A stretch of DNA of 64,000 nucleotides, taken from assembly GCF_014863545.1 (NCBI RefSeq), contig NZ_CP062260.1, positions 3,410,001 through 3,474,000 on the forward strand, read 5' to 3'. Each line of letters starts with the position of its first letter. The stretch's first letter is position 1. This document shows, piece by piece, positions 8,815 to 17,621 of the stretch. This stretch comes from Paenibacillus sp. JNUCC32 (GTDB lineage Bacteria > Bacillota > Bacilli > Paenibacillales > Paenibacillaceae). The position numbers and the translations under genes are program-made. The notes under the pieces were generated by a model that was not told the origin of the DNA, searched no databases, and saw only the letters and a list, made by a program, of their open reading frames with translations.

Positions 8815-10686
8815 ATGAAACCTGCAACTGCCTTTCAATCACATCCGATCAATCCTGTGGATTTTCGCCACGAGCCCTTGTTCATGAATCAGGGGATCGA
8901 CTCCTGGTGCTCGTTCATCATGTCGACCCACAAACAAAAATCGCAGCTTCATCCCCCCGAAAAGCGCGGCGTCTACATTACGCTTGACGGAACGCACGGT
9001 GCCGATTTCGATAAACTGCTGATCCAGCTTCAGCAAACCTGCGAACAAGAGGGCATCGCCTTCTCGAGCGATTCGACGTCCCATTACGTAAAACCCGAAG
9101 CCGAGCTCCGGGCCGAGATGGCTCCTTATCTGACCGATAACCGGGCATTCGGCTATAAAGCCTCGGATGTCCGTCCTATTCAATATTTTCAGCCGGACGC
9201 TAAGGCTGCCTTGCAAAAAAGCGCGCTGCAATTTGACGCGATGTGCGGCATTCACGTGCTGCACGGCCCGGGTGCCTCGCTGCTGGAAGGCAGAACTCCC
9301 GATCTTCGCTTCTACGCCGATTACTCCCGCGAAAACCAGCAGCGGCGCCATGCGGAGCGTATGGGCAGCTTCGGCCTCGGCATCTCGAGCGATAAGGTTG
9401 AGACCTACAAGAACTGCCTGTTTCTCGAATGGCCCGTCTGGGAGACTTACCGCCGGGACTGGCTGGACCATCATGTCCAGCATTCGGTCAACCAATCGTA
9501 CTATATGGATTTGAATCGTTCGGAAGCTCCTGTCTGGCTGCCTGCAGCGAAATTGGCAAGCGTGCTGCATCAAGCGGCCCGGCAGCCGTTTCGGGTCAAG
9601 CCGTTTTTTGCCCCGGGGATATGGGGAGGGCAATACCTTAAGGAATTGTGCGGCCTTCCCGAAGAATGGCCGAACTGCGCCTGGAGCTTTGAACCCATCG
9701 CTCCCGAGAACACGCTGCTGCTGCGCGTGCAGAATGTCACCTTCGAGGTTCCGTTCACTTTGTTGATGGAGGCAGCCCCCCAGGAAATTATGGGAACGCG
9801 TAATTTCGAGCTGTTCGGCGATTATTTTCCGATCCGGTTTGACTATCTGGATACGATGCAGGGCGGCGAGCTGTCGCTTCAGGTGCATCCGCTGCAGGAA
9901 TATGCAGAGGCGCAGTTCAATGAACATATGACACAGCAAGAGTCGTACTACATCATGCGTAATATCCCGGGAGCCAAGGTGTATTTGGGACTGAAGGAAG
10001 GGATCACCGGCGGCCGGCTCCTTGAAGCCGTCGAGAATGCCCATCTTCATGAAGAGCCGCTGGAGCTCTCCGACTACGTTAACGAGTACCGCTCGCAAAC
10101 AGGGGATCTCTACCTTATTCCACCGGGTACGGTCCACTGCTCCGGCAGGGATAATCTCGTGCTGGAAATCTCCTCGACCACCTGGTGGTTTACGTTCAAG
10201 ATTTACGATTATCTGCGGCTGGACGCCGATGGCAAGCCACGCCCGATGAACCCTGAGCATGCGCGCCACAATATCAATGACGCCATGAATACGCCGGCAG
10301 TAGAGGACGGGCTTATCGCTAGGCCATCCGTCGTGAGCCGTCAAGGCGGCAGCACGGAGGAACTGCTGGGACAACGGGAAGATCTTCTGTTCCAGGTCAG
10401 CAGGCTGAATTTGCAGGATGCGTGGAAAGCGGATACCCAAGGAGAGTTCGTTATGTACAATCTCGTGGAAGGCGACCGCGTCCGCCTTGTACCGGCTGCG
10501 GACGAGGGTGGGGCCGTTGAATGGGGCTATGCGGAATCCTACATCGTTCCGGCATGTATAGGCGAATACCGATTGGAGAACCTGTCCGGATCCCCATGCA
10601 CCTTGATTGCGGCCAGGGTCAACCCGGAATGGAATCTCCCGCTGCTTCCGCCTTCCCGGAGAGCGGCAAGCGGAGAGTTTTCATGA
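8815..10686 (+). CDS. Class I mannose-6-phosphate isomerase with a large N-terminal extension
   Basis: A 623-residue protein, about twice the length of Bacillus ManA (about 315). The C-terminal part from about residue 262 is a class I phosphomannose isomerase: PGIWGGQYLKEL, the metal ligands in LSLQVHP (about 354-360), a Glu in TQQESYYIM, and His in LIPPGTVHCSG (about 433-447). It would interconvert mannose-6-phosphate and fructose-6-phosphate in the cytoplasm. The first 260 residues (GVYITLDGTHGADFDKLL, YLTDNRAFGYKASD, EWPVWETYRRDWLDHHV) are not part of normal ManA. They look like a degenerate nucleoside/sugar-kinase-like domain without a clear P-loop; I do not recognise it with confidence. 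The stop overlaps the ROK gene start (ATGA). Confidence 0.8.
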   Translation: MKPATAFQSHPINPVDFRHEPLFMNQGIDSWCSFIMSTHKQKSQLHPPEKRGVYITLDGTHGADFDKLLIQLQQTCEQEGIAFSSDSTSHYVKPEAELRAEMAPYLTDNRAFGYKASDVRPIQYFQPDAKAALQKSALQFDAMCGIHVLHGPGASLLEGRTPDLRFYADYSRENQQRRHAERMGSFGLGISSDKVETYKNCLFLEWPVWETYRRDWLDHHVQHSVNQSYYMDLNRSEAPVWLPAAKLASVLHQAARQPFRVKPFFAPGIWGGQYLKELCGLPEEWPNCAWSFEPIAPENTLLLRVQNVTFEVPFTLLMEAAPQEIMGTRNFELFGDYFPIRFDYLDTMQGGELSLQVHPLQEYAEAQFNEHMTQQESYYIMRNIPGAKVYLGLKEGITGGRLLEAVENAHLHEEPLELSDYVNEYRSQTGDLYLIPPGTVHCSGRDNLVLEISSTTWWFTFKIYDYLRLDADGKPRPMNPEHARHNINDAMNTPAVEDGLIARPSVVSRQGGSTEELLGQREDLLFQVSRLNLQDAWKADTQGEFVMYNLVEGDRVRLVPAADEGGAVEWGYAESYIVPACIGEYRLENLSGSPCTLIAARVNPEWNLPLLPPSRRAASGEFS

Positions 10687-11696
10687 ACCGCCCTGATTGG
10701 GACGATCCGGGAAGCCCGTCTCCCCCTGCCCCCATCACCATAACGCTTGATGCCGGGGGAACCGCTTTGAAGGGGGCGCTGCTCGTGAACGGGCAGCTTG
10801 TCCCCGGCTCGTTCCTCATCCGGCCTTCCGCATCGCAAGGAACGGCGGAGGAAGCGATCGCCAGCTTCGCCGGCGCCTGCCATGATTTGTTACGCTTTTA
10901 CGCCTCGGCCTTCCGGCCGGTGGACTATCGCGATTCGATCCGGATCGGCTTTGCCTTTCCGGGGCCCTTCGATTACGCAAAAGGCGTTGCCCTTCTTCAA
11001 GGCATCGGCAAATATGATGGGCTGTACAAACTGTCGGTTCGGGATCTGCTCCGTTCGAAGTTCCAGAGCCTCAAACCATCCTTTCCGGGTGCCATGATGA
11101 ATCGTTTGACCGCTGCCGACATCCGGTTCGGGAACGACGCCTTCATGTTCGGGCTGGGCGCCTCCATCCGGTTCAGGGCGGAACGTCTCGTATGCCTGAC
11201 GCTCGGTACGGGCCTCGGTTCGGCCTTCGTGGAGAATGGCCGGATCGTAGCCGGCAAGGACGGTATCCCTGGCAGCGGCATGCTGTATGCGGAGCCTTAC
11301 CGGGACCACATCGTGGACAGCTATTTCGGGAGAAGAGGCATTCTGAGGATGGCCTCGGAGCGTGGACTCCTGACGGACGGAATCGACGTAGCCGATCTGG
11401 CGGAAGCGGCAACGCGAGGTAATGAGCAGGCCCGCGAATTATTCCGGGAATACGGCAGCAATCTGGGAGGCATGCTGCGGCCCTACCTATCCGGATTCCG
11501 GCCGGACCGCTTGGTGCTGGGCGGACAGATCTCGGGCAGCCTGCCCTTATGGGAAAGGGATATGCAGCTGGCCTTGGGTAGTACGCACAGCGTTCCAATC
11601 GACTGTCTCGAGGACGGTACGTCCGCGGTGTTTTACGGCATTGATAAGCTGTTTGACGATACGGCGGGCGAACGATCCGCTCCATATTATCATTAG
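10683..11696 (+). CDS. ROK-family sugar kinase (divergent)
   Basis: The start ATG 10683 overlaps the stop of the isomerase gene. The 337-residue product has the ROK phosphate-binding motif TLDAGGTALKGALL, the glycine-rich VCLTLGTGLGSAFVENGRIV, the FGNDAFMFGLG segment with the expected catalytic Asp, and LVLGGQISGS near the end. The usual ROK zinc motif CxCGxxGC and the GExGH signature are missing: the region reads IPGSGMLYAEPYRDHIVDSYFGRRGI. So it is a non-zinc, divergent member. Between a mannose isomerase and a GH38 enzyme it probably phosphorylates mannose or a related hexose released by the glycosidase. Substrate is inferred. A ROK-like non-kinase role cannot be excluded. Confidence 0.75.
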   Translation: MNRPDWDDPGSPSPPAPITITLDAGGTALKGALLVNGQLVPGSFLIRPSASQGTAEEAIASFAGACHDLLRFYASAFRPVDYRDSIRIGFAFPGPFDYAKGVALLQGIGKYDGLYKLSVRDLLRSKFQSLKPSFPGAMMNRLTAADIRFGNDAFMFGLGASIRFRAERLVCLTLGTGLGSAFVENGRIVAGKDGIPGSGMLYAEPYRDHIVDSYFGRRGILRMASERGLLTDGIDVADLAEAATRGNEQARELFREYGSNLGGMLRPYLSGFRPDRLVLGGQISGSLPLWERDMQLALGSTHSVPIDCLEDGTSAVFYGIDKLFDDTAGERSAPYYH

Positions 11697-11709
11697 GAGG
11701 TCCTATCAT

Positions 11710-14205
11710 ATGAACAAGAACATATCACGCCAAGGAAGCCATAAACCCGCCCGTCCCTGGACGATCTATGCCATCCATCATTCTCACACGGATATCGGTT
11801 ACACCGAGCGCCAGGAACGGATCGAGCAGTACCATGTCGATTTTATCCGCCAGGCTCTGGGCATCACGGATGCCGCACACCGCGGAGAACGTCCGGAATG
11901 GAAATCGTTCCGCTGGACTTGCGAAACATTCTGGGCGGTTGAGAAATTCCTCGAATCGGCCACAACGGAAGAAAAGGAGGCTTTTCAGCAAGCGGTAATC
12001 CGCGGTGATATCGAACTGTCCGGAACCTATCTCAACATGACGGAGCTTCCGGACTTCGACCTCCTTCTGCGCAATCACGGCAAGGCGCAAAGGTATGCAA
12101 ACACTTTCGGACATCGGATCGACAGCGCCATGACCGCCGACATCAACGGGTACAGCTGGGGTTATGCGGATAGCCTGCTGCAAAATAACATCGAGCATCT
12201 GTTTTCCTGCATCCATACGCACCACGGCATGTATCCGCTGGGCCGCAAACAAACCCCGTTCTGGTGGGAAAGCCACAGCGGCGGCAGGCTGCTCGTATGG
12301 AACGGCGAGCATTACATGTTCGGCAACGAGCTCGGGTTCTGCCCTGACGCACTCGGCAAATACATCATCAAGGATGAGCTTCAGCATAATCTGATGGAGC
12401 CCGAGGAGCGGCACAACGACATTGCTGCCCTGCGGATTAACCGGTATTTATGGAATCTTGAGCAGGAGTCCTACCCGTATTCCTTCGTTCCCGTCATGGT
12501 CTCCGGCCTGGGTACGGACAATGCGTCCCCGAATGCCGACATTGCGGAATGGATAAGCGCATGGAATGAACAATACGGCGACCAAATCACCATTAAAATG
12601 GCCACGCTCTCCGAATTTTTTGCCGTCTTGAAGCAGGAGGATCTGTCCGCGCTTCCGGTGCACCGCGGGGATTGGCCGGACTGGTGGACCGATGGGGTCG
12701 CCTCCACGGCGATGCATACCCAGATTTACCGGGATGCCCAGCGCACGCTTCGCAAAGTCAAGCGTCTCGATCCGGGCCATGCAGCGGCGAGCCTCGCCGA
12801 GATCGAAGAGGCCTCGCAGGCGCTGACCATGTACGCCGAGCATACCTGGGGCTACCATTCCTCCGTGTATGAGCCTTGGCATCCGCAGGTGCAGATGCTG
12901 GAGGTGCGAAAGCAAGCCTATGCGGCGGAAGCCAGCAAGCTGGCTTACGGGGCGCTGGATAAAACGCTCGTTGCCCGTCAGGGCGCACTGCTTGCCCCCC
13001 ATCGTTCCTTACGCTACGAGGTGATCAACACGGAACCGGCCGCAGCTACGCTGCAGGTTGCCATACCGCTGGATGGCTGGGAACACGTAATTCTGAAGAA
13101 AAGGTTCGAGCTCATCGACGAAACGACCGGGAAGCCTCTACCGTACCAATTGACACATACGGGGGCACTCGTTACGGAGCTCACGCTTGAAGCGGGAGAG
13201 TCCCGGATATTGTTTATTCATGCGCACGAATCTTCAGATGTTCCCGCTGCTTCCGGGAATATGGCGACCGCGCGGAATACCGAACCGATCGCGTGCGAAG
13301 GCATCGCCGACATCTGGACCCAGCCCTTGACTCCCTATCCGATCGTGGCGGGCAAGAGTTCGCTCGAATCCGACTTCTTCCGGATCGAATGGGAAATGAA
13401 CAATGGCATTACGGCCTGGATCGATAAGACACGCTCGGCGGACCTGCTGGACGGCGAACGCGAGCACGGGGCATTCACTCCTGTCTACGAGGTTACGCCG
13501 GCACAGGATGAGCATAATCCATCCGAAATATGCTCGACCCGCCGCCGCATGGGACGCAACCGGAAGGGCACCAACGTCCAGCGGGATGCCGGGCGCTTAA
13601 CCCGGGCGACCGTGCTGGACAACGGACCGCTGTTTGCCCTGGTCGAGCTGGTGTTCGACGTGAAGGGGCTCAGCTACTATGCCCTCCACATCAAGATGTT
13701 TGCCAACCAGCCTCGTGTCGAGGTGTCCGTCCGCTTCCACAAGGACAGCGTTTGGCTGCCGGAAAATGTCTATGTGGCACTGCCGTTCTCGCTGGGGACG
13801 GAAGCCGAGTTATACGCCGAAAAAGCCGGATGCCATGTCCGGCCTTGGAAGGATCAAATTCCTGGAAGCTGCCTCGATTACACCAGCGTGCAGGAGGGAA
13901 TCTTCTGGCACTCGGCTAAAGACCGGGAAGCGCTGACCCTGTCCATGACAGACACGCCGCTCGTACAGCTCGGAACGCTGGAGCACGGGCCGCGCCAGCT
14001 TCACACCATGCAGCCGGCGGACAGCCGTCCTTCCACGTATGCCTGGATATTGACGAACTACTGGGAGACCAATTTCAAGGCTACGCTCGGCGGCTTCTAC
14101 GAGTTCCGCTATGCGGTAGAACGCCATCGCCAGCTGGACCCCCAGCAAACGGCGAAGACGCTGCACGCCTCGACCGGACAATTCACGATCCATCGGATCC
14201 ATTGA
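11710..14205 (+). CDS. Glycoside hydrolase family 38-type protein (alpha-mannosidase-like)
   Basis: Start ATG 11710 follows AGGAGGT by 8 bases. The 831-residue product shows the GH38 metal site HSHTDIGYT (His26, Asp28) and a second segment SAMTADINGYSWG whose Asp144 is at the place of the catalytic nucleophile and metal ligand. IHTHHGMYPL supplies the later His pair. The middle and C-terminal parts are beta-rich, as in GH38 enzymes. There is no signal peptide, so it acts in the cytoplasm on imported mannosides or glycan fragments. GH38 enzymes cleave alpha-mannosides, but this GYT-type subgroup is divergent and its true bond specificity is not certain. Together with the two upstream genes it forms a release, phosphorylate and isomerise route to fructose-6-phosphate. 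Confidence 0.78.
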   Translation: MNKNISRQGSHKPARPWTIYAIHHSHTDIGYTERQERIEQYHVDFIRQALGITDAAHRGERPEWKSFRWTCETFWAVEKFLESATTEEKEAFQQAVIRGDIELSGTYLNMTELPDFDLLLRNHGKAQRYANTFGHRIDSAMTADINGYSWGYADSLLQNNIEHLFSCIHTHHGMYPLGRKQTPFWWESHSGGRLLVWNGEHYMFGNELGFCPDALGKYIIKDELQHNLMEPEERHNDIAALRINRYLWNLEQESYPYSFVPVMVSGLGTDNASPNADIAEWISAWNEQYGDQITIKMATLSEFFAVLKQEDLSALPVHRGDWPDWWTDGVASTAMHTQIYRDAQRTLRKVKRLDPGHAAASLAEIEEASQALTMYAEHTWGYHSSVYEPWHPQVQMLEVRKQAYAAEASKLAYGALDKTLVARQGALLAPHRSLRYEVINTEPAAATLQVAIPLDGWEHVILKKRFELIDETTGKPLPYQLTHTGALVTELTLEAGESRILFIHAHESSDVPAASGNMATARNTEPIACEGIADIWTQPLTPYPIVAGKSSLESDFFRIEWEMNNGITAWIDKTRSADLLDGEREHGAFTPVYEVTPAQDEHNPSEICSTRRRMGRNRKGTNVQRDAGRLTRATVLDNGPLFALVELVFDVKGLSYYALHIKMFANQPRVEVSVRFHKDSVWLPENVYVALPFSLGTEAELYAEKAGCHVRPWKDQIPGSCLDYTSVQEGIFWHSAKDREALTLSMTDTPLVQLGTLEHGPRQLHTMQPADSRPSTYAWILTNYWETNFKATLGGFYEFRYAVERHRQLDPQQTAKTLHASTGQFTIHRIH

Positions 14206-14293
14206 TTCATGATGAGAACAGCTGCCCCATAAATAAGTAGGGTTGTTCACTTGACGGACGGTTCGTCAGATTAAAAAATGTGTCAAATGAAGT

Positions 14294-14340
14294 AATGACG
14301 GTGCTCAGGATATTATCCTTGCACCGCCATTTCTTGCTTT
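14294..14340 (+). terminator. Probable terminator of the mannoside operon
   Basis: AATGACGGTGC (14294-14304) pairs with GCACCGCCATT (14321-14331), 10 of 11 positions, followed by TCTTGCTTTT. The T-run is short and interrupted. Confidence 0.5.
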
Positions 14341-14368
14341 TCGGTTCGTTGCCGCTTCCTTGAGCAGA

Positions 14369-14573
14369 TTATCGGCAAGTGAAAGCCATCCCGGCATCTT
14401 CGATGGTTGAAAACAGCGCCTGGACTTTCTTCTGTAATTTCGCCTTGTGCTTGACAACCGCTTTACCACACACAGACGAACGTATAGCGGTTGGCATTGG
14501 CTTCGATCTTGGTACCGTCGACAAAATAGTGTTCCAACCGTTTCTTTCGTAAATGATAGGTAACACTTTCATT
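14369..14573 (-). pseudogene. Frameshifted fragment of an IS1182-type transposase
   Basis: On the minus strand one frame reads SVTYHLRKKRLEHYFVDGT then KIEANANRYTFV, which matches the DDE region of IS1182-family transposases. It then hits a stop at a CACACACA tract (14467-14474). The sense continues in another frame as CGKAVVKHKAKLQKKVQ, again transposase-like, until a stop at 14369. An in-frame stop also lies just upstream at 14574-14576. Only about 70 of roughly 450 codons remain and no terminal repeats were found, so this is a dead remnant. Confidence 0.7.
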
Positions 14574-14628
14574 TTACCAAGAGACGGTTTTTTTCGTATG
14601 CTAATTAAAGTGAGGGATCTGCACAACG

Positions 14629-14763
14629 TAGCGGAGAGGACGAAACGATTCCGGACAAGCGAGAGCGGTCGCCTTTGTCCCCGAATTTCATCCTTGCTTA
14701 GAACCGTTCCAAGAAATTTGGGGGCAACAGCGATGGGAGGAACGATTCGTACTCGGAGCGCCT
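14629..14763. repeat. Structured non-coding element, probably a dispersed repeat
   Basis: The core is a 15-bp stem, TTGTCCCCGAATTTC (14675-14689) against GAAATTTGGGGGCAA (14713-14727), with two G-U pairs. Outer segments also pair partly (GGACGAA near 14637-14643 with TTCGTACTC near 14747-14755). GCGGAGAGGACG on the left and ACTCGGAGCGCC on the right mark the borders. No open frame is credible. The layout resembles repeated palindromic elements I associate with Paenibacillus intergenic regions, but that is from memory and not tested here. Confidence 0.45.
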
Positions 14764-14890
14764 CCTAACAGAAAAAGAGAGCATCCCGCCAGATCTAAGA
14801 TCTTTTGGGGCACCCTCGTTCTCATTAATATAAGGATGTGGCCTGCCGATCTGGCCTCTCCCGTCTTTTGATTATTCGGTTATAGCGGGA

Positions 14891-15127
14891 TTACGTCCAG
14901 GCCCACATGAATCCGTCGCGATCCCAGGCAATCCGGCCGCCATGCAGTTTGCGGAAGGCCTTCTTCACGTCCTTGGACAGCGAAGCATTTCCATTCTCGT
15001 TCACGAAGACAAATTCTTCCCCGAAGTTCTCGCGTACATAACGGATGGCTTCCGTCTGATACAAATTGCCCGTAAACCGGATTTCCTCCACCATCCATTC
15101 GGCCACCTGCTGTGCTGTATATGCCAT
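14891..15127 (-). CDS. Small conserved protein (DUF6953-like)
   Basis: A 78-residue protein beginning MAYTAQQVAEWMVEEI, with YQTEAIRYVRENFGEEFVFVNENGN and the ending GRIAWDRDGFMWAWT. It is soluble, acidic and probably mixed alpha/beta. The pattern resembles the DUF6953 / integron-cassette-type family of unknown function, a moderate assignment. ATG 15127 has GAAGGGAAG about 11 bases before it. A -10 TATAAT lies at 15161-15166 (minus strand) with a weak -35 (ATCGAC) 17 bases away. It stands alone between the transposon scar and the nitrate island, and nothing links it to either. Confidence 0.65.
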   Translation of the reverse strand: MAYTAQQVAEWMVEEIRFTGNLYQTEAIRYVRENFGEEFVFVNENGNASLSKDVKKAFRKLHGGRIAWDRDGFMWAWT

Positions 15128-15250
15128 ATTTGCATTCTTCCCTTCTGTATCCATTCCCTTATTATAACAGAATGGACGACAGAGTCGATTCGCATGGAAG
15201 CCGACCGAAGGCAGCTGTGCATATTTCGCCATCGCGATAGCAAAAGCAGA

Positions 15251-15976
15251 TTACATCAAGATCCATGACAGCAATAAAAACTGGATGGAACCCGCAATCT
15301 CGATCATGCCGACCTTCATCGGTTTCATTATTTTTCCGGCATACCGCAGTGTCTTCACAAACGGAAACAAGAACGGCAGGCACATCCACGGATGCCCGAG
15401 GAATATCGGCAGAATCAGCATCACCGAATGATACATGATGGCATATGCCGTCCAGCGCCTGTTTTTCCGCTCCCGAAATACGGATTTGACAAAGAATACG
15501 GTTCCCGTGAAATATAGGAAATTCAGAGCAACAACAGCAGCTAGAAGCTGATCGAAGCCTCCTCCTCCCAGCATGTATGCAGCGGCGCCTCCGGTACAGA
15601 ACAGCAGGATCGCACAAATATCGTTCAGCAGCGCACGCTCCGCTTTGCGGAGGACATGCCAGACATTAACCATGATCAGCACGAGGAGGACCGGCGCAAA
15701 CCAGAGCATCGACGGCTTGAGAACAAGTACCGGAACCAGAAACACAGCGGCAACAAGGGCATAAACGGTCCCCCAGGATATCCAGGTTTTGCGTTTGGCC
15801 GGGGTCTTTAAGGATTGCAGAAACGGATAGGACGCCATATATAGAAACAACCACGCCAAAAACAGCGGAAGGTGCAGAAGGGCCGGCTTGGCAGCCACCA
15901 TTCCGATGAAATAAGGTACAGAGACCATGGCCCAGCCTCCATGCTCCCGCGGAATCACAATCCTCGTCTTATTCAT
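15251..15976 (-). CDS. ywiC: YwiC-like integral membrane protein
   Basis: A 241-residue protein with about seven hydrophobic segments and the family's N-terminal signature IPREHGGWAMVSVPYFIG. Charged loops are PAKRKTWISW, RKAERALLND and SVFRERKNRRW. The start at 15976 (MNKTRI) has GGGAGAG just before it; the longer frame to 15994 does not. In B. subtilis ywiC lies in the narGHJI-fnr-narK neighbourhood, and here it directly follows narK, 52 bases away on the same strand. So an association with nitrate respiration is conserved, though the biochemical role is unknown. Confidence 0.82.
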   Translation of the reverse strand: MNKTRIVIPREHGGWAMVSVPYFIGMVAAKPALLHLPLFLAWLFLYMASYPFLQSLKTPAKRKTWISWGTVYALVAAVFLVPVLVLKPSMLWFAPVLLVLIMVNVWHVLRKAERALLNDICAILLFCTGGAAAYMLGGGGFDQLLAAVVALNFLYFTGTVFFVKSVFRERKNRRWTAYAIMYHSVMLILPIFLGHPWMCLPFLFPFVKTLRYAGKIMKPMKVGMIEIAGSIQFLLLSWILM

Positions 15977-16028
15977 GCCTCTCTCCCTCTCCATCCATCA
16001 GCTCGCACCGACAACGATTCATCTCTTG

Positions 16029-17543
16029 TCAGCCGCTCGAAGCATTGCCGGACGAATGGTATGTAATATCGCTAAAGGTACCCACATAATGAATGATGTC
16101 GCCGGATTCGTCCCTTACGGCATTAATGGTCAACAGCTCCAAATATTCATCCCCGTTTTTCCTGCGGTTCCAAATCTCCCCCTGCCAGCTTCCGCGTTCC
16201 ATGATCTCAGACCACATCGCGCGGTAAAACGCCGGCGATTGCCTTCCGGACTTCAGCACGCTCGGATTTTTGCCGAGCACTTCCTCCTCCGAGTATCCCG
16301 TTAGCTTCGTGAATGCCGGATTGACGGCACTGATCCTTCCGCCTGGATCCGTTACCAGAATCCCTTGGCCGGTGGAGTTAAACACCTCGGATTGCACGGC
16401 AAGTTTGTCCTGGTAGTACATCCATACCACAACGACGAAGCTCGCAAGCGCAACCTGCGACAAAGCCATGAAGCCGATGGAATACTGCCCCGTAACCGAA
16501 TGGATAAAGGAAAGCATCAGCGGCGGAAAGAAACCGCCAAGACCGCCCATCATGGACACGATGCCATTCACGATGCCGGCCTGCTTGTTGAAATAAAGGG
16601 GCACGAGTTTGAAAATGACCCCGTTGCCGAGACCCGCACCAACGGCTATGGTTAAGCAGCCGGCCGTATACAAGCCGATGGACGGGGAGAATGCCAACAG
16701 GATAGCCGCAGCCGTCAGCCCCAGGAATACGCCCATTAATAAGAACAGCGGTTTAAATCGATCTGCAAGCCAGCCGCCGACGGGACGCAAAAAAGTCGCG
16801 ATCATGATGAACCCGGCCGTCCGCATCCCGGCATCCACCTTGGCCAGCTCAAAATGAGAAACCAGGAAGTTCGGCAAGTACACCGTAAAGGCTACGAACG
16901 AACCGAAGGTAATGAAATAAAAAAGCGAGAAAAACCACAGTTTTTCATTCTTATATACACCCTTGATCTGTTCCATGACCGGTGTTTTCACCTTGATTTC
17001 TTTGCGGTCGCCTAAAAAAACATTGAATAATGCAAATATCAGCAGCAGGATCAAATACAGCTGGACGGTTTTGGACCATCCGATCCCCGTTGCGATGACC
17101 GGTGCGGCAAACGTGGTAATGGCTGTACCGATGTTGCCCATCCCGTAGATCCCATTGACCAGTCCCAGCTTCTCTTTTGCATAGTATTTCGGCAATGAGG
17201 TCACGCCCACCGAGAACACGGCCCCACCGATCCCAAGGAACAAGCCGCCGATGACCAGATGCGTAAAGGATGAAGCCACGCTGATAAAATAGACCGGAAA
17301 CAGCAGCAGGATGAAGCTGGATATAAAAACAATTCGTGCTCCGACCACGTTGGCGTAATAGCCGAGCGGTATCCGCAGAACCGAGCCCAGCACCACCGGA
17401 ATGGCCGTCAGAATGGCGATCCGGTCTGCCGGAATGGCGATATCTTCTCTTATGAACGGCAGGAGCGCGGAGATGATGACCCATACCATAAAACCAAGCA
17501 CCAGATTCATTGTTTGCAGCGGAAGCTGCAGCTTTTTGATCAT
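16029..17543 (-). CDS. narK: NarK-type nitrate/nitrite transporter fused to a C-terminal PAS domain
   Basis: Residues 1-381 form a 12-segment major facilitator of the nitrate/nitrite porter family: FMVWVIISALLPFI, the signature GIGGAVFSVGVTSLPKYY, and LGNGVIFKLVPLYF with the second NNP-type motif. Residues 382-504 are a PAS plus PAC module (GQGILVTDPGGRISAVNPAF, KLTGYSEEEVLGKNP, RRKNGDEYLELLTINAV, HYVGTFSDIT). Ordinary NarK proteins (about 400 residues) end before this. ATG 17543 is chosen because AAAAGGTG lies 6 bases before it; a TTG start at 17561 overlaps that site. It moves nitrate in and nitrite out across the membrane. The PAS part faces the cytoplasm and may sense a ligand or redox state (inferred). 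Confidence 0.88.
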   Translation of the reverse strand: MIKKLQLPLQTMNLVLGFMVWVIISALLPFIREDIAIPADRIAILTAIPVVLGSVLRIPLGYYANVVGARIVFISSFILLLFPVYFISVASSFTHLVIGGLFLGIGGAVFSVGVTSLPKYYAKEKLGLVNGIYGMGNIGTAITTFAAPVIATGIGWSKTVQLYLILLLIFALFNVFLGDRKEIKVKTPVMEQIKGVYKNEKLWFFSLFYFITFGSFVAFTVYLPNFLVSHFELAKVDAGMRTAGFIMIATFLRPVGGWLADRFKPLFLLMGVFLGLTAAAILLAFSPSIGLYTAGCLTIAVGAGLGNGVIFKLVPLYFNKQAGIVNGIVSMMGGLGGFFPPLMLSFIHSVTGQYSIGFMALSQVALASFVVVVWMYYQDKLAVQSEVFNSTGQGILVTDPGGRISAVNPAFTKLTGYSEEEVLGKNPSVLKSGRQSPAFYRAMWSEIMERGSWQGEIWNRRKNGDEYLELLTINAVRDESGDIIHYVGTFSDITYHSSGNASSG

Positions 17544-17621
17544 TCCCATCACCTTTTCCAAAGCGTAATGAATGGCATATTGATCCCCAGCTCCTATTGT
17601 ACGTGCACCTATTCACAATGC

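Noticed and set aside
8839..10440. 533-codon minus-strand frame opposite the mannose isomerase gene
   Set aside because: The plus strand encodes recognisable isomerase motifs over the same bases. The antisense product has no family features.
11422..11709. N-terminal extension of the GH38 protein back to 11422
   Set aside because: It overlaps the ROK gene in another frame. ATG 11710 has an ideal AGGAGGT site and the GH38 fold begins right after it.
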